Of a DNA stretch of 64,000 nucleotides, positions 20,109 through 28,984 are shown one piece after another. Location of the stretch: the NCBI GenBank assembly GCA_963712995.1, contig CAVQKH010000032.1, forward strand, positions 61,959-125,958, written 5' to 3'. Made by a program: the position numbers and the translations under genes. A model generated the notes under the pieces. It was not told where the DNA came from. It worked only from the letters and a program-made list of their open reading frames with translations, and ran no database searches. The stretch comes from GCA-003244245 sp963712995 (GTDB lineage: Bacteria; Actinomycetota; Actinomycetes; Mycobacteriales; Pseudonocardiaceae). The first letter of the stretch is position 1; each line of letters opens with the position of its first letter.

Positions 20109-21650
20109 TCAGACGGATACTCGGCTGCTCACGGAGTCGAGCGGCGAGCGAACTTGCGGCACGGCGCAGGACCGCCGGGAAGCCAGCCGGCCGCCGATCT
20201 GCACGTGCTCGACCTGCTTGGTGATCGGGTCACGCAGGAAACGCCCGACAAGTTGTCGACTCCCCGAGACCGGGTCGTGGATCAAGAAATTCACGTCGTC
20301 GGAGAAGGTCAACGGTGCGAGGTCATCACCCAACGCGAGGCACAGTCCCCCATCGTCGGCTGCGGTGACCAGGAATTCCGTCGGGCCGTTCGAGTAGCTC
20401 CCCACGAACTCCGCCGGTGTGGCGACCGGCACTCCCGGGGGCACGTCGCACTGAGCTGCGCCCAGCGGCACGTTCGCCAGACCCAGCTCGGTGCGCAACT
20501 GCTCCCACAGCCACGAGCCGGTGTTGGCGCTGGTGGTGAGTGCGACCACCCATCCGCCGGCCGGATCCACACGCAGGTAGCAGGACGTGCCGTTGCCGTT
20601 GCCGTCGTGACCGGCCCAGTCGGTGGTGCTACCCCGGAACACCGCCAGCCCAGCACCCCAGCCATCGGCCAGGCCGAATGGATCAGCGCCGGGAACGGCT
20701 CGCCGCATCCGTTCGGCGTCGCCGGCTGGCAACAGCTCGGGGAAACCCGACCCGACGTGCAGCAGCCCCAGGGTCACCAGATCGACGGCGCTCATCGCCA
20801 ATGCGCCGGCCGGAGCCTCGGCGGGTGCGATGGACTGCTGCACCGCTCGGGTGCGGCCCAGGGCGGTGTTGACCGAGTGACCGGTGGCGATGAGGCGCCC
20901 CGACGGTACCCGCCCCGATCCCGCCACCGTGGCGAGCTCGACGCCCAGGGGCCGCAGCAGGATCGATTCCATCGCTTCCGACCAGCTCATACCCGTGATC
21001 GTTTCGATCAGATGACCGACCAGGACGTAGTTTCGGCTCGAGTAGGAGAAACCGGTCCCGGGCGCCAGCAGGAGATCCTGTGCGCGGCAGTGCTGCCGCA
21101 CGTAGCGCCCCAGCGACAGGGTGGAGGACGCTGGTGTGTCGGGGCTGGAGGCGAATCCGCTGGTATGGCTGAGCAGTTGGCCCAGGGTGAGCCGGCCGAC
21201 CAGATCGTCGAGCTCGGGTAGGTGCTCGTCCAGCGGGGCATCGAGCCCGAGGTCACCGTCCGCGACCAGGATCATGGCCAGGGTCGCGGTCCAGGCCTTG
21301 CTGATCGACCCGATGGGAAAGGCACTCTCCCGGGTGACCGGGATCCCCTCCCGGTGCTCCAGCTCACCGAACTCGACCGCGACGGTCACCCCACCGCCGT
21401 GCACGGCGAGCTGAGCACCGGGGACCTGGTGCACGTCGGCCAACGAGGCCAACGTGGCGGCCAACCACGCTGGGTCGACCGGGCTGGAGTCGACCGGACT
21501 GGAGTCAACCGGGCTGGAGTCAACCGGACGGGGATCGGCCAGGCTGGAATTTCTCGTCCGAATATTGCCACCGTCAGAATTTTGTCCCCCAGAGTGGCAT
21601 TCACCCTTTTGATGTGCGACAAATCGATTACCCGCCCCACTCTCTCCCAT
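20109..21650 (-). CDS. Class C beta-lactamase/PBP-like serine hydrolase, candidate trans-acting peptide cyclase
   Basis: This 513-residue protein belongs to the beta-lactamase-related family. Visible are the SxxK nucleophile motif (SISK, Ser115-Lys118), a tyrosine motif at FSYSSRNY (about 201-208), and a GHDGNGNG box in the position of the third active-site motif. A C-terminal beta-rich extension of about 100 residues follows. There is no obvious signal peptide: the first 60 residues are low-complexity and contain four PVDSS units from 15-bp tandem repeats, so the start is uncertain. It lies 70 nt upstream of NRPS 1 on the same strand, and no thioesterase domain is seen in the NRPS in view. 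In actinomycete peptide clusters such genes (SurE type) encode stand-alone cyclases that release peptides from the last carrier. I infer that role; a resistance D,D-peptidase or esterase is the alternative. Confidence 0.8.
   Translation of the reverse strand: MGESGAGNRFVAHQKGECHSGGQNSDGGNIRTRNSSLADPRPVDSSPVDSSPVDSSPVDPAWLAATLASLADVHQVPGAQLAVHGGGVTVAVEFGELEHREGIPVTRESAFPIGSISKAWTATLAMILVADGDLGLDAPLDEHLPELDDLVGRLTLGQLLSHTSGFASSPDTPASSTLSLGRYVRQHCRAQDLLLAPGTGFSYSSRNYVLVGHLIETITGMSWSEAMESILLRPLGVELATVAGSGRVPSGRLIATGHSVNTALGRTRAVQQSIAPAEAPAGALAMSAVDLVTLGLLHVGSGFPELLPAGDAERMRRAVPGADPFGLADGWGAGLAVFRGSTTDWAGHDGNGNGTSCYLRVDPAGGWVVALTTSANTGSWLWEQLRTELGLANVPLGAAQCDVPPGVPVATPAEFVGSYSNGPTEFLVTAADDGGLCLALGDDLAPLTFSDDVNFLIHDPVSGSRQLVGRFLRDPITKQVEHVQIGGRLASRRSCAVPQVRSPLDSVSSRVSV
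21474..21533. repeat. 15-bp tandem repeat, four units
   Basis: The unit GTCGACCGGGCTGGA repeats four times with minor changes in the N-terminal part of the serine hydrolase gene, giving PVDSS repeats. Confidence 0.9.
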
Positions 21651-21671
21651 GAATCACACGTTAGAGTGGGG

Positions 21672-21683
21672 CCCTTCGGAGGG
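21672..21683 (-). terminator. Small GC-rich hairpin after the response regulator
   Basis: CCCTTCGGAGGG forms a stem with a TCGG loop, 67 nt beyond the stop of the response regulator gene. It is flanked by two copies of TTAGAGTG. It may be a weak terminator or part of the serine hydrolase promoter region. Confidence 0.3.
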
Positions 21684-21749
21684 TCTTAGAGTGAGATTAA
21701 GGAGACCCTGCGGTGCGTCAACCCGGCGTAAGTCGCGCGCGTAAAGTGG

Positions 21750-22421
21750 CTACGAAGAAGCGGCTCCGACCAAACCCGTCTCGTACCCCACAATCACCAG
21801 TTGAGCCCGGTCCCGGGCGTCGAGCTTGGCGAGCAGCCGGCCGATGTGGGTCTTGACGGTGCCCCGGCTCAGGTGCAGATGGTGTTCGATCTCGCTGTTG
21901 GCCAGGCCGCGCGCGATGAGGGTGAGCACCTCACGCTCCCGGTCGGTGATGCCGGCCAGTGTGCGGGCCGGACGCCGGGCCGGCTCCGGGCGCCGGACGA
22001 ACTCGGCGATCAGCCGCCGGGTGACGGTGGGTGCGAGTAACGCCTCCCCGGCGGCGATCACCCGCACGGCGTCCAGCAGCTGACCGGGAGGGGTGTCCTT
22101 GAGCAGAAAACCGCTGGCTCCGGCCCGCAGCGCGGAGTACACGTAGTCGTCCACGTCGAAGGTGGTGAGTACCAGTATTCTCGGGGCCTGCTCGTTGCGG
22201 GTGATCCTCCTGGTCGCCTCGATGCCGTCCATCTCCGGCATGCGCACATCCATCAGCACCACATCGGGGCGCAGCGCCTCGACCAGCTCCACCGCCTCCG
22301 CACCGGTACCCGCTTCACCGACGACGACCAGGTCCGGCTCGGTCTCGATGAGGACCCGCATGCTGCCCCTCAGCAGCGCTTGATCGTCGGCGATCAGTAC
22401 CCGGACCGGTGTGCTGGTCAT
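21750..22421 (-). CDS. NarL/FixJ-family response regulator
   Basis: This 223-residue regulator has a receiver domain (about 7-125) with acidic pocket ADD, phospho-acceptor Asp58 in VVLMDVRMPEMDG, a Thr near 86 and Lys108 in FLLKD. A LuxR-type DNA-binding domain follows (about 153-215; LTDRE-like ITDREREVLTLIARG). Its ATG overlaps the histidine kinase stop by 4 nt (ATGA), so the two are co-translated. It probably controls the divergent ABC gene and perhaps the adjacent NRPS operon; the palindromes at 23,662-23,714 are the natural candidate site. Confidence 0.93.
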   Translation of the reverse strand: MTSTPVRVLIADDQALLRGSMRVLIETEPDLVVVGEAGTGAEAVELVEALRPDVVLMDVRMPEMDGIEATRRITRNEQAPRILVLTTFDVDDYVYSALRAGASGFLLKDTPPGQLLDAVRVIAAGEALLAPTVTRRLIAEFVRRPEPARRPARTLAGITDREREVLTLIARGLANSEIEHHLHLSRGTVKTHIGRLLAKLDARDRAQLVIVGYETGLVGAASS

Positions 22422-23635
22422 GCTGGCCCCGGGTCGAAGGGCAGGCGGGCGTGCACGGCGAACCCTCCGCCCGGAGCTCGTCCCGCCACGAGGGTTCCGT
22501 GGTGCAAGGCCGCTCGCTCGCGCATGCCGATCAAACCGTGCCCCGGCTTGCCGATCGGGCCATGTGGGATGCCGTCATCGATGACCGCCAACTTCAGTTC
22601 ACCCGGCTCGGCGGTGATGCGGACGGTGCATCGGACTGGTGCCGGGGCATGTTTGATGACGTTGGTCAGCGCCTCCTGCACGATTCGGTACGCAGAGAGC
22701 TGAACCGCCGTGGGCAGTACCGGGATGGGCCCGCGATCGAGCTCGACCTCGACGTCGGCGAGTCGCGCGTTCTCGACCAATCGGGGTACCTCATCAAGGC
22801 CAGGGCTGGGTGCCAGGTCGGGTTCCCCCTCCGATCGCAAGGAACCGAGTACACGGTGGATGTCGGCGAGCGCGCCACGACCGACAGACTCGATGACGCC
22901 GAGCGCTTCGCGACTCTCCTCCGGACGTGTGTCGTACACGTGATTGGCCACCGACGCCTTCATCACGATCACGCTCATGCTGTGCGCCACCACGTCATGC
23001 ATCTCCCTGGAGATCCGCAACCGTTCCTCCGAGACCGCCTTCTGCGCGCGGTGCTCGGCGATCTGGCCGGCGGATTCGCGGTGCGCCCTGACGCTGCGAC
23101 CGAGCGTCCAGCCTGCGCCGATGGCGAACCACGAGAAACTCAGCAAGGACAGCAGACCGGTATTGAACGACTTCGCCTCCGGCAGCACCAACAACAGGTC
23201 GGGGTCCAGCACCGCCGCTGTGACCGTGACCACCGTGATCCCCAGCAGCGCCGCGCCGAGCGCCAAGACCGAGCGCCACCACCTCACGGACAGCGCGACC
23301 TGGTAGAGCGCGACGGCCACAGCCACCGCGGTGGCCGCAACCGACATACCGAGCACCACCGCGACGATCGCGAAGGTGAGCACCACGCCGAACACCGGGA
23401 CCGGCCGCCGCCTGCGGAGCGCGAGCGGCACGCTGAGAGCCGCCGCCACCAGCCATACCGCCACGACCGTCCCACTGGAGAGTCCCGGTGCGGTAGAGAG
23501 GGTCGAGTTGCCGATGACCAGGCTGATCCACACCGCCAGCAGCAGGTCGATCGCGACGCGCTGCCACCGGCGCTGTCGAAACTGCGGCGGCAACACGCCG
23601 GAATCAACCCCAGCGGGTTCGGTCACAATGGCCAC
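22418..23635 (-). CDS. Sensor histidine kinase (HisKA_3/NarX type)
   Basis: This is an actinobacterial two-component sensor with several membrane spans in the first ~180 residues, a dimerization/phosphorylation box (RISREMHDVVAHSMSV, acceptor His in MHDV), and a compact HATPase (VQEALTNVIKHA, HGLIGMRERA). The frame is open upstream to 23,764, but that would overlap the divergent ABC start by 26 nt and cover the palindromes. A GTG at 23,635 or one of the GTGs just after it is more likely; none has a good ribosome site. It pairs with the response regulator through a 4-nt overlap. Confidence 0.9.
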   Translation of the reverse strand: MAIVTEPAGVDSGVLPPQFRQRRWQRVAIDLLLAVWISLVIGNSTLSTAPGLSSGTVVAVWLVAAALSVPLALRRRRPVPVFGVVLTFAIVAVVLGMSVAATAVAVAVALYQVALSVRWWRSVLALGAALLGITVVTVTAAVLDPDLLLVLPEAKSFNTGLLSLLSFSWFAIGAGWTLGRSVRAHRESAGQIAEHRAQKAVSEERLRISREMHDVVAHSMSVIVMKASVANHVYDTRPEESREALGVIESVGRGALADIHRVLGSLRSEGEPDLAPSPGLDEVPRLVENARLADVEVELDRGPIPVLPTAVQLSAYRIVQEALTNVIKHAPAPVRCTVRITAEPGELKLAVIDDGIPHGPIGKPGHGLIGMRERAALHHGTLVAGRAPGGGFAVHARLPFDPGPA

Positions 23636-23661
23636 GGTATCGGCAATCCACAGACAACGCC

Positions 23662-23714
23662 TCAGACCTGGGTCTGACAGCGCACTCTCAGACCGTGCTC
23701 CGATGTGCGTCTGA
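23662..23714. promoter_or_regulatory. Palindromic operator candidate between kinase and ABC genes
   Basis: TCAGACC-TG-GGTCTGA (23662-23677) is a perfect inverted repeat. A second TCAGACC at 23688-23694 faces a GTCTGA at 23709-23714. The sites lie between two divergent genes and are plausible binding sites for the LuxR-type response regulator. Confidence 0.55.
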
Positions 23715-23738
23715 TCTGCGCGAGGCAGGATTGCCAGC

Positions 23739-24647
23739 ATGATTGAGGTATGCGAACTGGTCAAAGACTACGCAGGCAAGCGCGCGGTGAATCGGCTGTC
23801 ATTCACCGCCCACCCAGGTATGGTGACCGGCTTCGTCGGCCCGAGCGGCTCCGGGAAGTCGACCACCATGCGAATCATCCTCGGTCTGGATGCCCCGACA
23901 TCCGGTACCGCGCTGGTGAACGGTCGGAGCTACTCCAGCGTCGACCGGCCGATGCAGACCGTGGGGGCGCTGCTCGACGCGGAGGCGATACCCACCCAAC
24001 GGTCTGCCTCGGCCGTAGAGTGCAGCGCGACTGATCACCTGCGGTTCCTGGCCCGCACCAACGGGATCAGCCGCCACCGGGTGGCCGAAGCGCTCGAGGA
24101 GGTGGAGCTCTCCGAGGTCGCCAGACAACGGATCGGTGATCTCTGCCCCGGCATGCGGCAGCGGCTCAGGATCGCCGGCGCACTGCTCGGTGACCCCGGC
24201 GTCCTGCTGTTCGACGAGCCGATGCGCGGCCTGGACCCGGCGGGCATCCAGTGGATCCGTGATCTGATGCAGTCGCTGGCCGATCAGGGCCGGACGGTCC
24301 TCGTGTCCAGCAATCACCTGAGTGAGATGGCGGTGACCGCGGACCGACTGTTGATCATCAACCGCGGATTATTGATCATGGAAGCCGTCACCGGCGAGCT
24401 GATGGAACGTTTTCAGCGCGACGTGCTGGTGCGCTCGCCCCGCCGCAGCGGGCTGACGAGCGTGCTGACCAGCATGGGTGCCATCGTGCGCGCCAGCTCC
24501 GAGGGCGGGCTCTCGGTCGTCGGGATGGACTCATGGCGGATCGCCTCGGCCGCTGCGGAGCATCACATACCGATCCAGGAACTGACCCCGCGAAGGAGAT
24601 CACTCGAGGATTTCTACCGGGAACTGACCAGCACCGAGCGCGGTTGA
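23739..24647 (+). CDS. ABC transporter ATP-binding protein (DrrA/BcrA-like), no permease nearby
   Basis: This 302-residue ATPase has Walker A GPSGSGKST near residue 34, a signature-like LCPGMRQRL (a Cys-Pro replaces the usual Ser-x of the C-loop), Walker B LLFDEPMRGLDP and switch His in SSNHLSEM. An AGGA ribosome site lies 8-9 nt before ATG 23739. Such proteins energise export of antibiotics or peptides with a separate membrane subunit, but the next gene is on the opposite strand and no matching permease is seen in the window. It may work with a permease elsewhere or be a relic. Its position beside a two-component system and NRPS cluster suggests self-resistance or export. Confidence 0.88.
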   Translation: MIEVCELVKDYAGKRAVNRLSFTAHPGMVTGFVGPSGSGKSTTMRIILGLDAPTSGTALVNGRSYSSVDRPMQTVGALLDAEAIPTQRSASAVECSATDHLRFLARTNGISRHRVAEALEEVELSEVARQRIGDLCPGMRQRLRIAGALLGDPGVLLFDEPMRGLDPAGIQWIRDLMQSLADQGRTVLVSSNHLSEMAVTADRLLIINRGLLIMEAVTGELMERFQRDVLVRSPRRSGLTSVLTSMGAIVRASSEGGLSVVGMDSWRIASAAAEHHIPIQELTPRRRSLEDFYRELTSTERG

Positions 24648-24660
24648 GACAGCTGACCCA

Positions 24661-25344
24661 TCAGCTCGACCTACGCTCGGCGCGGTCCAAGCGCCGCATG
24701 AGCATGCTCGCGACCGCCAGGTACTCCCAGGTCTCGTCCAGTGCAGCGGTGAGCGCCCCGCCCTCGTCAGACAACCTGCGCAGCCCGAGCATGGCACCGA
24801 TGAACAAGTGCCGGAAGCCCTCGCGCTCGTCCTCAGCCTCCTGGCCCGTGGTGGTGGTGAAGTTCAGTTGCGGCGGGTTCGTCCCGAACACCGACTCCAT
24901 CAGCAGCTGTCCGGAGCGTTGGCTCGCGGTGAGCGACCGGACCCGTTCTTCGACCAGCCCCAAAGCCTCGTAGACCGCTTCGGACATCCGTCCGTCCTCC
25001 GCCAGCGCCAGCGGAACCGACATCGCCGGATGCAGCGCCGGCGCCAGAACATGCGGGATCGTCGCCCGCTCAACGGGGGCGCAGGTGACCTCGATGTGGT
25101 CGTCTTCCTTGCTCGCGCCATGCATATGCGGATGGATGGCGTCGATCACGACCATCCTGCGTGGCTCATCCCTGCGTGGCTCATCGCTGAGCAGCCGATG
25201 CTCCACGTGGTCGCCAACCTGCACGTCCGTTCCGGTCGGCAGCCGAATCGTGTCGCCTTCCACCCGGGCGGGAGTGCCCAGGCGCTTTTCAGTCCGCTCA
25301 CGATGAAACCGAATTATCGTGACATAAGTGGTAAAGAAAATCAT
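24661..25344 (-). CDS. Hypothetical protein with Ymh/TIGR02391-like C-terminal domain
   Basis: This protein has 227 residues. The C-terminal half (about 140-225: SVFGTNPPQLNF, EREGFRHLFIGAMLGLRRL, then a helical end) resembles the Ymh/TIGR02391 family, found in phage-related and defence-associated proteins of unknown activity. The conserved R-N-P-x-A-H end of that family is altered here (RRLSDEGG). The N-terminal half has a small beta-rich part (GTPARVEGDTIRLPTG) with a duplicated DEPRR caused by a 15-bp tandem repeat. The gene is convergent with the ABC gene, with only 13 nt between them. Function unknown. Confidence 0.6.
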   Translation of the reverse strand: MIFFTTYVTIIRFHRERTEKRLGTPARVEGDTIRLPTGTDVQVGDHVEHRLLSDEPRRDEPRRMVVIDAIHPHMHGASKEDDHIEVTCAPVERATIPHVLAPALHPAMSVPLALAEDGRMSEAVYEALGLVEERVRSLTASQRSGQLLMESVFGTNPPQLNFTTTTGQEAEDEREGFRHLFIGAMLGLRRLSDEGGALTAALDETWEYLAVASMLMRRLDRAERRSS

Positions 25345-25502
25345 CTCATATAGACGATCTTCTCATTATGGACACCAAGCAGCATAACGTCAGCCGCCCC
25401 CAACCCCATCCCGGCCGCTACCCCACAACGTAACCATCAGATCAGCGAAGTGCTGAGGTCAGCCAACCACCATTAACCGTAAAGCGGTACCACGTCCGCC
25501 CA

Positions 25503-26570
25503 TCAGGATGGACGGATCACGGTGACAGTTCCATCACCGCGGGAGGTGACGTAGGCGGTGCTGTCGGGAGCAATCGCCACCTGGTCGGGAGAGAACCCGA
25601 CATATGAGGTGCTGATCACCTTCGAGTTGGCGGTATCGATCACACTCATGGTGTCTTCGCCGACGTTGACGACGAGCGCGTACTTGCTGTCACGGGCGAC
25701 CGCCAAACCACGCGGATTGATGCCGACGCGAATGACGTTGTTCACCTTGAGCTTGAGGATGGCGTTGTAGAGGTCGGTGGCGAGCTGGGTCGGAAGATCG
25801 ATCACACTGACGGTGTGGTCACCGAAGTTGGTCACATACGCGTGCCGACCGTCGGGGTCGATCGCCACCTTCTGCGGGTTGCGACCCACGGCGACGTTAC
25901 GGACCACCTTCTGCTTGTGGATGTCGATCACGCTGATCGTGTTGCTGCCGCTGTTGGCCACGTAGGCGAGCTCCCCGCGAGGATCGATCGCGATCCCGTC
26001 CGGCGCGGCACCGACGGGCACCACACCGACCACCTTGAGGTCTCTGCTGTCGATCACGGTCAGAGTGTTGCCGTAGTAATTGGTCACCAAGGCGTAGTGA
26101 TCCCGAGGGAAGACCGCCACGCTGGCCGGATTCTGACCGACCGGCACATTTTTGATCAACTTCCCGCTGGGGGTGTCGATCACGCTCACCGAGTTCTCGG
26201 AGAAGTTGGTCACGAAGGCGTGCCGACTGTCGGGATCCACCGCCACCCCGAGGGGGTTGGCGCCGACGCGAATGCTCCCGACCACCTTCTGGCTGTCGGT
26301 ATCGATCACCCGCAGAGCGTTGTCGGCGTAGCTGGCCACGTAAGCGTGCTTACCGTCGGGATCGACCGCGACGCCTTGCGGGTCACCGCCGACGGTCACG
26401 GTCGGATTCGGGTTGTCGGCCGCAACGGCGGTGCTGACCGCACCCACCACGGTGGCCGCTGTAGTGACCGCCAGTACCGGCACGAGCATCGCCGTCCACC
26501 GCCGGGACCCGAGCCGGACCCGGCGGACTGGCTTGCTCTTCCGGTGCCTGCCTGCGGATCGGATCGTCAT
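25503..26570 (-). CDS. Secreted YVTN-family beta-propeller protein
   Basis: This 355-residue protein begins with a basic stretch, a hydrophobic segment (about 26-50) and a likely signal-peptidase site after Ala50 (STAVA|ADN). The mature part is built of about seven ~42-residue repeats with the pattern VGxxPxGVAVDPDGxxAYVxNxxxNTxSVID, a seven-bladed YVTN propeller. Such proteins are exported and bind surface partners or metals; no catalytic residues can be named. It is monocistronic, with an upstream intergenic region of more than 400 nt. Confidence 0.9.
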   Translation of the reverse strand: MTIRSAGRHRKSKPVRRVRLGSRRWTAMLVPVLAVTTAATVVGAVSTAVAADNPNPTVTVGGDPQGVAVDPDGKHAYVASYADNALRVIDTDSQKVVGSIRVGANPLGVAVDPDSRHAFVTNFSENSVSVIDTPSGKLIKNVPVGQNPASVAVFPRDHYALVTNYYGNTLTVIDSRDLKVVGVVPVGAAPDGIAIDPRGELAYVANSGSNTISVIDIHKQKVVRNVAVGRNPQKVAIDPDGRHAYVTNFGDHTVSVIDLPTQLATDLYNAILKLKVNNVIRVGINPRGLAVARDSKYALVVNVGEDTMSVIDTANSKVISTSYVGFSPDQVAIAPDSTAYVTSRGDGTVTVIRPS

Positions 26571-26985
26571 ACCGCCCTCTCCCGTTGATTTGCCGATGCA
26601 CGGCTACGCCACATGGAGTAACGACGGTGTAGCTCTCACGTTCCGCTCCCCGCCGAGACGACCCGCCAGAGCCGGCAAACCCAGGGCGGTCAAGCCCCGC
26701 ACCGCCGAGCCAACGTCGCCAGGACACGGGCGGGGAGCAGCCGGTCACCGATCATTTCCGCCGCCGACTCGGCGGCGGTGGAAGCCGGTAGATGGTGCGC
26801 AGAATTCGGGTTGGCGGGGTCTCGGGGGGCTCAGGGTGCGTGTCCGCGCTTCCCCGAGTGGTGTTGTAGCTGCTTCAGTGGGGGAAGACGGCCGGGACGT
26901 GGTGGGGAAACTTCCCCCGTCCGCCCCGGTGCATTTCTTGAGGTTGAGTCATATCGGTACTGCTGTCCGTCTGTCGGACCAGCGA
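26571..26985. other. Intergenic stretch, no gene supported
   Basis: Open frames here are short and lack ribosome sites or recognisable motifs. The region should hold the promoter of the YVTN gene (minus strand). Confidence 0.5.
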
Positions 26986-27016
26986 CAGCCCCAGAAGAAC
27001 TTCTCGCCAGGGGCTG
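26986..27016 (-). terminator. Hairpin downstream of the protease fragment
   Basis: CAGCCCC (26986-26992) pairs with GGGGCTG (27010-27016). The loop contains its own AGAAG-AA-CTTCT stem. It starts 22 nt beyond the stop of the trypsin-like gene, in the right place for an intrinsic terminator. Confidence 0.5.
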
Positions 27017-27038
27017 CGCTTTCGGACCGATTACCGAC

Positions 27039-27860
27039 TCAGGCGAAAGTGGACCGAGCATAGGCGATCAGTGCGCTGAGCGCCTCCCCGCCGCCGAACT
27101 CGTTATCGCCGGAGGTGTTCATCTGTGGGACGGCCGCCTCGGCGCTACAGACGCCGACGACCCTGGGCCACGGCTCATTGTCCCACCAGCCCCACACAGG
27201 CCCACCCGAATGGCCGGGTGTGATGTCGTTGAAGTGGCCCAGCACCAGACCGGTCTGGCCGCTCAAACTCTGACTCGCCGCGCTTGAAATGACACAGCTG
27301 CCCTGGTAGGACGGCCTTTGGCCGTTGGCCAGATCTCCCGGGTAACCGGTGTGTTGCCAGTAGGCGCCGCCGTTCCAGGCCGAGTCGTAGGCACGGTAAC
27401 CGGGCCATCCGACCGAATCGCCGACACGCTGGTTCATGACCAGTACGACGTAGTCGAAAGCGGTCTCGAGGTCGGTCAACCCACCCTCGGCCTGGTTCCA
27501 ATAGATCACGTTGGTGGCGTAGAACTCGCCCCAGGGGCCATTGCCCCCGTCGTAGCCGGGGGAGAACTTCACCCAGCCGATTTGGCCGCTTCCATTGTCC
27601 CAGTCGATGCAGTGACTGGCGGTGAGGACGAGGCGGGAGCCGATCGTGGCGCCCGCGCAGGCACCGTTCACCGTCCAGACACGACCCCCGGTCCGCCAGG
27701 GAAAGGTGGTGTCCGAGAACAGATAGCGGTCGTCGGCCCCGAAGATGTTGACCGGGCGGTCCTCCCCGGGTGCAAGGCGCAGCGGCAGGCCCCCTCTCGC
27801 GAGCTCCGGCTGAAAGCGGACACCGGCATGGGCCAGGCGGTTGCCGTCGAGTTCAGTGAC
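27039..27860 (-). pseudogene. Trypsin-like serine protease, 5' truncated
   Basis: The reading frame holds most of an S1-type peptidase: His in LTASHC, Asp in ETAFDYVVLVMN, and Ser in TPGHSGGPVW. It is preceded by a pro-region (FGADDRYLFSDTTFPWRTGG). There is no signal peptide or plausible start: the first internal GTG is at 27671, inside the catalytic domain. The frame can be followed back to about 27,860, where it meets the end of an unrelated ORF. The family is secreted, so this copy lacks its export signal and is probably non-functional, created by a deletion or rearrangement. Confidence 0.7.
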
Positions 27861-28143
27861 GGTACGGAACCACCTTGCGCTGCCCCTTGGCGAAACGCAC
27901 CACCGGGATGTCGTGCTCGGCGGCGAAGTCCGCGACCGCTTTGCGGAACCCCAACCCGATCCGCTCCAAGACCGCCGGAGACGGGATCGAAAACCCCAGA
28001 TGCCGGGTCAGGAAACTGACCACCTGACCAGGCACCTGCAAGTTGGGCACCCAACCATTGAGGTAGATCCGGTCAAAACACTCCAGATCCAGACCAACAT
28101 GCCCATCCAGAACATCATTCACCGTCACCGCACGGGCTGCCAT
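27853..28143 (-). pseudogene. N-terminal fragment of a conserved ~400-residue protein family
   Basis: These 96 residues (starting MAARAVTVNDVLDGHVGLD, with YLNGWVPNLQ, HLGFSIPSPAVLERIG and IPVVRFAKGQRK) match from memory the start of a widespread, repeatedly mobilised bacterial protein family of unknown function. The frame stops after RKVVPYRH, exactly where the protease remnant begins, so the remainder was lost at the same junction. Confidence 0.5.
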
Positions 28144-28278
28144 GGCCTACCCCCCGGTCGCAAACACCCCAACCCCGGCAACCTGGCCTCACCCCACCAC
28201 CACCACGTCATCCACCAACCCAGCCACCCGCCTCGGCGGTCAGAGGCGCAGCCTCACTAAACCTTTCAGTCGGCGTCC

Positions 28279-28584
28279 TTAATCAGCCAGAACCCTGGTC
28301 AGGAACGCGTGATGCTCCAGGCCCTCTGTCAATATCGAGTCGACCCTGTCGGCGGTGATGGGAATAAGCGCGGAATTCGCGGTGCTCTCTCGAACAGTCC
28401 GCAGGGTGTCCCGCACTCCTCTCACATTTTGCTGGATGGACTTCACCATCGACACAAGAGAACTCAATAATAGGATTACTACGATCAAGACGCCAACACC
28501 CATAGCTATCGCGACCCACCAAAAGGTTGCCTCTTCGGGCGCATATCCATCCGGGGCGCCGGCATACCCAAATAGAAATATCAT
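28279..28584 (-). CDS. Small single-span membrane protein (operon gene 5)
   Basis: The protein has 101 residues, with one membrane helix at about 22-45 (ATFWWVAIAMGVGVLIVVILLL) followed by an amphipathic stretch (VSMVKSIQQNVRGVRDTLRTVRESTANS) that should form a coiled coil. A GAGG ribosome site precedes the ATG. It is the last of five co-directional small membrane genes with similar architecture. Base composition is visibly less GC-rich than in the neighbouring NRPS. Function unknown. Confidence 0.7.
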   Translation of the reverse strand: MIFLFGYAGAPDGYAPEEATFWWVAIAMGVGVLIVVILLLSSLVSMVKSIQQNVRGVRDTLRTVRESTANSALIPITADRVDSILTEGLEHHAFLTRVLAD

Positions 28585-28731
28585 CGCTAACCTCCAAGCC
28601 TAGTTCGCCTATGTTCCAGACCTCCGACGAGGACCTCGGCATGGTCGATCGTGCTTCTCAGATCCGCCAACGGTAGCGTGTTCCGGTATGACTGCCGCAG
28701 AGCCGGGTTGATCTGTGAATCCCGGTGTCCT

Positions 28732-28959
28732 TTAAACCTGTTCTGCCATGGATCGTACCGACCCGAGGTGACGGTTGACCGAAGGCAAAACCTCTGGAAT
28801 CGTCCTCGTCTGATAGGAGATCGCGTTGACCCCCACTATCACCGTACCAAGCGTCCAGGCGGCCTGCTTCAACTGATGAATCACCTTCAACAGCGAGATA
28901 CCGACGACGGCCACGATCAATACGATGGCGAGTAACGTGACCCACGCGACTAAGGGCAT
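28732..28959 (-). CDS. Small single-span membrane protein (operon gene 4)
   Basis: The protein has 75 residues, with a membrane helix at about 5-25 (AWVTLLAIVLIVAVVGISLL) and a helical tail with heptad-like hydrophobics (VIHQLKQAAWTLGTVIVGVN; then PEVLPSVNRHLGSV). AGGAGG lies 5 nt before the ATG, a near-perfect ribosome site that supports a real gene despite its size. The tail pattern resembles DUF948-type scaffolding proteins. Function unknown. Confidence 0.75.
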   Translation of the reverse strand: MPLVAWVTLLAIVLIVAVVGISLLKVIHQLKQAAWTLGTVIVGVNAISYQTRTIPEVLPSVNRHLGSVRSMAEQV

Positions 28960-28984
28960 GACGTCCTCCTATTCCCGGGTCGCG

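Noticed and set aside
23636..23764. Histidine kinase start at 23764
   Set aside because: It overlaps the divergent ABC start and the palindromes; internal GTG starts fit better.
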